Source: Rhynchospora pubera (Eukaryota > Streptophyta > Magnoliopsida > Poales > Cyperaceae). From it: a stretch of DNA of 64,000 bases. The stretch is from NCBI GenBank assembly GCA_028095005.1, contig CM051459.1:277469229-277533228 (forward strand), read 5' to 3'. The notes below the pieces were generated by a model, which was not told where the DNA came from, made no database searches, and saw only the letters and a program-made list of their open reading frames with translations. Position numbers and translations under genes: made by a program. Shown piece by piece: positions 57,749-64,000 of this stretch. Each line of letters begins with the position of its first letter. Position 1 is the stretch's first letter.

Positions 57749-60747
57749 TCAGGGCTCGTTTTGTTGCTGAGCCGGAACCTTGGTGATTGAGCTGTCAGAA
57801 AAGGATTTTAAGCTGTGTTAGTGCTGGTCATTTTTTCTTTTTTTTGGGTGCTCTGTGTATGCGGACTGTTGGGTGTTCATGTCCTGCTGTATAAGTTGGA
57901 GACGTACCTCTGGAGAGTGTCTGCAGGTGGTTCATCAAAATCCAGCTTTCGCTTAATAGTAGCTGCAGGTTGGTCAGGCGTGTCTTGTTCCTTCAGAAGA
58001 GGCCTATTGATTACAGGAGCAATCAGACTTGGGTGTATTGGATATTGTGACCATAATATGAACTCATTTGTCTGGAGGATCATAAAATTTTAATGTCAAA
58101 GTTCAGAGGAAAAACCTTTTGCCGCGTGCATCTGCAAGTGTAGCATACTGTTCAGTTGGTGTATGTGCTGATGATTGTTTTGCCAGCGAATGTCCGATCT
58201 GTGGGCTAGCTGGTGATGCTGTTGCAATGGATTGATGTGGTGGTGTGTGCGGTTCACCCTCTGCGATTGGTGTCGATGATGCAGATGCAAATAGAGGTGC
58301 TGCTTCTATGTGGAGTATTGGCTGTGGCAGGAGGTCCAGAAGCTCAGGAGGCACTGGTGCAAGATCGACAACGGTGTATATACGATTTTCTTGGTATGGC
58401 ACACGTTGCTTTCCAGCAAAGGTGAACATGAACTTTTTTCCGACTATGCCTATCAGTGGAGCTGGTGTTATCTTCCTGTCTTGTTGCTGGAGTGCAACAA
58501 CTGCTTGTGCAGGCATGCCAACAGCTTGTTCGCCTAGCCTGCCAAGAAGGACAAACTGAGCATCCCCTGTCTGGTCAACAGCTTGTACTCTAATTTTATA
58601 CCTGCATTTGAGGAGGTGTGTTAATGTTAAAGAGAATAACAGACGTGTTTTTGCCAATGTATTATAGGAGAAAGTCGTATCGTTGGCATTGTTAGCATTG
58701 CCTACTTTTGTACTGTTATGGTCGAAAAGTGAGTATGAATAATGACAAGGCCTGCCCCAGGAAAAGTAAACATACCATGGGATGCTATTTGGTCTTCTAG
58801 CGCTGCAATGGTCGCACCATAGGTGACCTCCATTTTTTCCCAGCTTTCGGCGGCAATCTGGGCAGCTTTCATAGTACCAGTCGAAACGGTTGTTTATGTT
58901 CATAATCACCCCTGCACACTGGTAATAGTTTTCCTGTATAATACAATAATCATTTTAAACTGTTAGATGACATATGTTTGGTTTTGCAAGGCGTGTAGAC
59001 ATATATATATATATATATATAATATATATACGATGTTGGAGAGGAGTTTACATTGTAATTGTCAAGATAGAGACCCATGAGCTGCGCCATAGTCACCTTT
59101 ATAGGATCTGCTCGGTGTGGTGTCACCACATGTATATTATATGTCTGAGCTGTCGCATGCAGTGTGATGGGCATTCCATCATGCGGTGTGCTGTAAACAA
59201 ACACAGAACAGATCTGTTAGAGGTGACCAACTGTTTTTCGTGTCAGGAATAATTGGTCTGTGGTTTTCAGTAAAAATTGACAGTGTTAAAGAAGGGGTTC
59301 TTACAGTGCAATATAGTTTGCTATTTCATTCAGAGAAGGGTCCGCATGGAAGCGTGTGCCACTGTATGTCTTCAAGCCATATATTCCTGTGATGCAAAAC
59401 TCATGAGATGTGTGCCAGTCAGTGTGTGTGTATATATAGATGTTTGTGTACATATTTTCGAGGACTGTTTCCTAGAGAGAAATGCACCTCTCCAGTATTT
59501 AATCTGTGCGTTGTTGATGGCAATGATTATGGGGCATTGTTTTGACTGTTCAAACAGTTCAAGAACATCAAACTGGTCTGCATAGTTTCCCCACAAAGCA
59601 AGTTCTACGGTCCTTCCCCTGCATGTATGTAAATTGTGATGGGGCATTAAAGGCAGCACAACCTCATAAACAACCACATAAAATTTAATTTTTACAGCTG
59701 CTATTGTTGCACAGAGGTTTGTCAGAGTCCGTTTTGCACAGATAAAAAACCAGGTCCAGTTTAGAGGGTTCCACAGTCATTCATGGTTAAAAAGAGCTGT
59801 GTACAGGTTTGTCAGAGTTTGTTTTTATCATTTTTTTTCACAGTATGGACACCTGTTTTTTAAACATGCAAGTAGAGTTTTTCGTTGTTAGGTAGGACGC
59901 TTAATTTTGTATGTTAAAAGTGTGTGTATGGAATTACTCGTTGTCGGCAAGATACATTCCGCGCACCCTTGATGGCTGGCTGCCCGTTGTTAGCACAACA
60001 TCACTGAAACCCACGATTCTGCCAATAACATCTGAAGGAGAAAAACAAAGGTGGATAGTTGTGTTATTACAGGATGGTGTTGACAGTGTTCATTTTATTT
60101 AATTGCTGGTATAGGAAATGTATGTGTATGAGCTCTTACCTATAACGGCTTTTAAATGCGTGACACTGACTCCTATCTCCCTGAATGAGACGAAGTCAAA
60201 GTGGGTTGTGGGAATGTCATACAGTCCTGGCTGCAGCATTGTTACAACAGTTTCGCGTGTCAGGCTCAACATGTATGGGTGTTTGACAACCTGATAGTCT
60301 CTTGTGGAGCCCTCTAAAGTGAACCTAGTTATTTCACAGAGGCTGTCCTCTCTGAAGACAGCTGACTGTCTCTGATACTCAGGGACGGGAATAAGGCCTT
60401 GTATCTTCGAACCCTGTCAACAACATTATAATTAGTCATTATCCGATTGAACATGAAGACTGTTTCTTCCCACCATGGTCATATTTGTGTGCTATATATA
60501 GTGCTCACTCTTTGAAGGAAGTGTCAAACCTGTGTGAAATGTGTATAGAAAATGTGTGGGGACATACCGTGTGATCGATGAAAAGGAACGCCATATTATA
60601 GACTCTGCCAAAGCGTGCATCAGCTGCTTCCCAAATTCTGACTGGCCTACCGTGTATCCTGACATTCTCTGTATCAGTTGTGGGTGTCAGAGTGAGCACT
60701 GGAACTGGAGGATCTATAATTGTTGTCATTGGAAGCGGGGTGGTCAT
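57749..60747 (-). CDS. Helitron RPA70-like single-stranded DNA-binding protein, ten exons
   Basis: Exons: 60568-60747, 60140-60413, 59938-60031, 59488-59618, 59305-59386, 59052-59190, 58776-58933, 58116-58601, 57908-58027, 57749-57791. All junctions are GT...AG and the phases agree, giving 1707 nt including the stop, 568 residues. The first OB-type fold includes VRIHGRPVRIWEAADARFGRV. The second includes RTVELALWGNYADQFDV. The C-terminal fold carries a zinc-binding CPDC...CDHC pair (exon 7), as in RPA1 subunits. A Pro/Ser/Ala-rich tail ends with a basic KRKLDF motif. The protein should coat single-stranded DNA during rolling-circle transposition. The ATG lies 119 bp after the RepHel stop, same strand. 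Exons 8-10 are the least certain; the rest fits tightly. Confidence 0.85.
59001..59030 (+). repeat. (AT)n microsatellite in an RPA-gene intron
   Basis: About ten AT units, one interruption, then more AT, lying between exon 6 (59052-59190) and exon 7 (58776-58933). Confidence 0.9.
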
Positions 60748-60866
60748 GATGGTCTGCAGATAGAAACAGATATTAGTTTTCACAGAGCATACCACTAATG
60801 ATAGACAAAAATATGCAAGACATATAAATTTTATGTATGTTAAGCCTAATGTAAATAAACAGGAAC

Positions 60867-63800
60867 TCAATACGAACCTAGCGCATGGAAAATTTCGCTA
60901 TAGACAATGTTTCTAGTATAGTTTGGATTTTGATCATCAGGATTTTCGATCAGTATCTTCAGACTATTCGGAGATGTTGCTCTGGACAAAGCCACGTAAA
61001 GCTGTCCATGAGCAAAAACAGGTTCAGGAAGATAGACGCCCGCTACATCCAATGATTGACCTTGGCTTTTATTAATTGTCATTGCATAACAAACACGGAG
61101 CGGGAATTGTTTTCTTCTGAATATAAATGGTAACCTATCATCCTCGTGAAGGAACACTATACGTGGTATCTGTACTGTTTTACCAACACCAGAGCCTGTG
61201 ATTATTCTTGCATGTACTATTCTAATGCCTAATGCTGTTATGATCAGTCTTGTCCCATTGCAGAGACCTTTTGACTGATCCATGTTTCTCAAAAGCATGA
61301 CCGGCACTCCAATCTTCAAACTTAATTTGTGACATGGAAGAGAACCAGCTATGATTGTATTTAGGATATCTGTGGGGTACATGGCATGGATATCCTGTGA
61401 AATTTTTTCTGATCCTTGTATACTATCATGACTGAAATAATCAGACTGTTCTCCAGGAATGTGGCCCAGTATAGTCTCATTCAAAGTGTTGGCAGCATTG
61501 TTTTTTGGTGTGATTATTGCCCGCACTCGAAGATATGCATCATTTTGGTAATTACTTTCAAGGTCACCATATACAGTTCTGATGATTGCTGACTGTTTGT
61601 CGCCATCATGCTGCACCAGGAAATTATCCGGTATTTGAATCCAGTCAGCTCCAGAGCTGTTGTAAAGAGATTTTCCCGGAGCTGTTCCATTTCCCACTGA
61701 TAAAAGCCAGGAAGCAAATTCAGCGATAGCTTGCCTATCGGATAATTGCCCATTATAGGTTAGCAAACGCATGTTGATTGTCAACCTGAGCAATCGACAC
61801 GCTGACCATAGATAAGACTTTGTTATTGATGCTGCTAGTGTTTCGTATCTGGTGCCGTGGGTTACAACAGGGAGAGTTTGTCTAAAATCGCCTCCCAATA
61901 CGACGGTAACACCGCCGAATGTTTTATTGTGATTAGATGGGTTGACGTCCCCTAGAATGTCCTTCATCGATCGATCTAATGCCTCAAAGCAAATTCTGTT
62001 GCTCATCGGTGCTTCATCCCATATTATGAGTGAGGTTTCTTTTAACAGTTGAGCGAGATTTGTATTTTTCTTTATCTCGCATGTTGAACCCTCTTTCAAT
62101 TTCAGTGGTATCTTGAAGCGCGAATATGCTGTAACTCCACCATCTAACAGAAGTGATGACAGACCAGAAGAGGCAACTGTAAGAACTATTCTGCCCTGTG
62201 ATCTAAGCGAAGCTGTGATTGCTCGCCATAAAAATGTTTTGCCCGTCCCTCCATGGCCATATACAAAAATTAATTCGCCTCTTTTTGAGTAGACCGATTG
62301 GGTAACAGCATCAAAAACATTTTTCTGTTCCGCATTGAGACCGGACAATAAGTGTGGAACTTCCATGCGCAGGTCAACTGTGTTGTAAGAGTATTGCTCA
62401 GCCAGCAGCCTGTTAACAGCTCCGGTTGGCTGGCTGTGGACAGGATCTGGAAGGCTCACATACCGCAACGTATAACCTCTGACAAACAGGAGATCACTTA
62501 ATTTGTGCAGTATGTAATCCTTAAGCATACTGGGATCTACAGTCAGTTCAGCATTACTATGGATAGACCGCATCTGTTGGATTATATCATCTCCCATATA
62601 ACTCCAGCAGGAATCCCACAGCTCTTTTGTATCAGCAACATCCGAATACAGCAAGATATCAATGAACATTGCACGGAGTTGGTCACATGAAGCACTTGCA
62701 GCAGCTTCTTGCATTGTGTGTAGCCACTCTGAATTATCATCTAACAGCCCAAGAGCATTGCAGGCTTCTTTGTAAGTATCATGTAACACACCGTTAACTG
62801 TTCGCAAATTTTCAAATGATCTTGCACCACGAACTGAGTTCAACAACATTCTTTCGTAGTAAATATCACCTGCAGTGGGTTGGATGAATTGTATACGGGC
62901 GAGTCGATACCCCTGCTCTCTAAGTTTCCATATTTTCTCATTCTCATGCCAAGTATACAGCCTAGTCACCTCTGGGTAGGTCAACTGTCGTGCAACAGGA
63001 TCCCTTCTATTCAGATCGAACCAGGCTGTTAACTTGGTTTTTCGAGCTGCTGAATTGTTCACAACAGTCACTAATGGCTGTGAATCTCTGAACAAAATGT
63101 TGTTTTCAAATGGCAAATGTATAGGCAATCTTTCAACAGTGGGAAAACTGTAGTGGATATCATATTGGAATAACCGCCACAGTGCCTCAGGAGCTGTCAA
63201 ATATCGACAATCAAGGTAATCAAGGACTTCATCAATAACACTTTCTTCACTGTTCGGATCACTGCCAGTGAGGGAGCGAGAATCAGTCCTGAACACCGAG
63301 ACCATAGCACGGTCTCGGCCCTTACAAATGTACTTGAACAAATATTTGATTATATCTGTCCTGTGGCAGCGCTCAACGTTGATATGAGCGTTGTACTTGA
63401 GCAAGAGATTGAGGTTGTACGGGACAATGTATCGATTGTCCATACAAACACCATTCTTTGTGACAGTGATGTGTGTATTCCTTCTTTTGTACAGAATAAA
63501 CCCATCATCACTGAGTAGTGTTGATTCACGATATGGTTTAGGAAAACGCTTTGTGCATTTTCCATCCTGCATGCACGGTGAATTAGGCCTTGCCATGCCA
63601 CATGGACCATGCACCATAAACTGACAGACCACAGAATAACCCTGGGGATCAAAAACAGGGTTGGGCAGCTCAGCTGATATGAAATGGTCAACAGTGGCAG
63701 GATTTGATAAGCTTGCACGGTCCCGCAACCAAAGGATGATATGGACATGTGGGAGGCCTCTTTTTTGGAACTCGACTGAGTAGATCACTGTCGAACAATA

Positions 63801-64000
63801 TGAAGGGAGATAATTAATAGAAACAAACAGAAAGTGGGTCTGAAGGAGCATAGAAAAGATTGTGTGAGGAGAAGAGTGTGCGAAACTTACAGCCTGAAAC
63901 AGGACCAAAGAACTCGCCATCTCTAAACTCTCGTATCATGTGAGCTAATTTCATCTTGAAGACACGACAGACCAAATCAGGTCTGTCATTGGCTCGTTGT
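60867..64000 (-). CDS. Helitron RepHel: HUH nuclease plus PIF1-type helicase (5' partial)
   Basis: The visible exons are 63891-64000 (continuing outside) and 60867-63787. The intron 63788-63890 has donor GTAAGT and acceptor ACAG, joining ...FFGPVSG to LIYSVEFQKRG. The ATG at 63920 is therefore not the start. Rep motifs: HUH in GLPHVHIILWL, just after the intron, and the catalytic tyrosine region KYLFKYICKGRD (63309-63358). Helicase motifs: Walker A GHGGTGKT (about 62240-62265), Walker B WDEAP (about 62010), GGDFRQTLPVV, and the C-terminal SQGQSLDVAG and LYVALSRATS. The 972 codons after the intron are open with no lesion. The product should nick, unwind and transfer a single Helitron strand. 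The N-terminal part, where the Rep zinc finger usually lies, is off the window. Confidence 0.92.

Larger units (their letters stand above)
56056..64000 (-). mobile_element. Hel-1, autonomous-type Helitron (5' end outside window)
   Basis: The minus-strand 3' end is a 6-bp hairpin TCGCGC-AAC-GCGCGA (56068-56082), then 12 nt ending CTAG at 56056, against host T. Upstream on the same strand lie a complete RPA-like gene (57749-60747) and a RepHel gene (60867 to beyond 64000), the known gene set of autonomous plant Helitrons. At least 7.9 kb is in the window. No stop or frameshift was found in the visible coding sequence. Confidence 0.88.

Noticed and set aside
63892..63920. ATG at 63920 as the RepHel start
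   Set aside because: The conserved upstream Rep frame continues to 64000 in a different reading, and the codons from 63890 to 63788 are an intron with GTAAGT and ACAG ends.

Overview
The window is nuclear DNA of a flowering plant. Three things point there: plant-type splice sites, plant transposon clades (CRM-like Ty3, Angela-like and Sirevirus-like Ty1/copia LTRs, and Helitrons that carry an RPA gene), and a snoRNA promoter with telo-boxes and a TATA box. I cannot name the species. Genes are sparse and most of the 64 kb is layered mobile DNA. All coordinates, target-site duplications (TSDs) and splice junctions were read by eye.

Layout. 1-1297: part of a Sirevirus-like LTR whose U3 carries about 20 short dyads. 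1.4-8.1 kb: a possible stray first exon, several MITEs, a tRNA-derived SINE with an 18-bp TSD, and one three-exon gene for a secreted or membrane coiled-coil protein (6578-7479, minus). 8.83-21.15 kb: about 41 copies of a 172-bp satellite, split by a 5.26-kb CRM-like Ty3/gypsy element (13811-19066, TSD TAGAA). Its LTRs are nearly identical but its polyprotein is broken. 22.3-33.5 kb: a solo Angela-like LTR (TSD TGGAA) split by a 9.5-kb Helitron (Hel-2) holding exon-like captured fragments. 36.2-50.4 kb: a nest of insertions dated by their TSDs. A copia LTR holds Angela-like LTR A3; A3 holds solo LTR T1, Angela-like LTR A4 and a hAT-like MITE; A4 holds Helitron Hel-3; Hel-3 holds solo LTR T2; T1 holds a Tourist-like MITE. 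50.4-54.4 kb: two decayed copies of a copia reverse transcriptase. 54.9-55.7 kb: two tandem U14 C/D-box snoRNA genes behind a telo-box/TATA promoter. 56.06-64 kb: the 3' end and most of the body of a Helitron (Hel-1, minus strand) with an open RepHel transposase and a complete ten-exon RPA-like gene; its 5' end lies beyond the window.

How the parts work together. In Hel-1 the HUH nuclease/helicase and the single-strand-binding RPA protein are co-oriented, 119 bp apart, and lie upstream of a 3' hairpin plus CTAG end: the parts expected of an autonomous rolling-circle element. The CRM-like element sits in a nucleosome-length satellite, the usual arrangement in plant centromeres. The U14 pair supplies an essential 18S rRNA processing and 2'-O-methylation guide.
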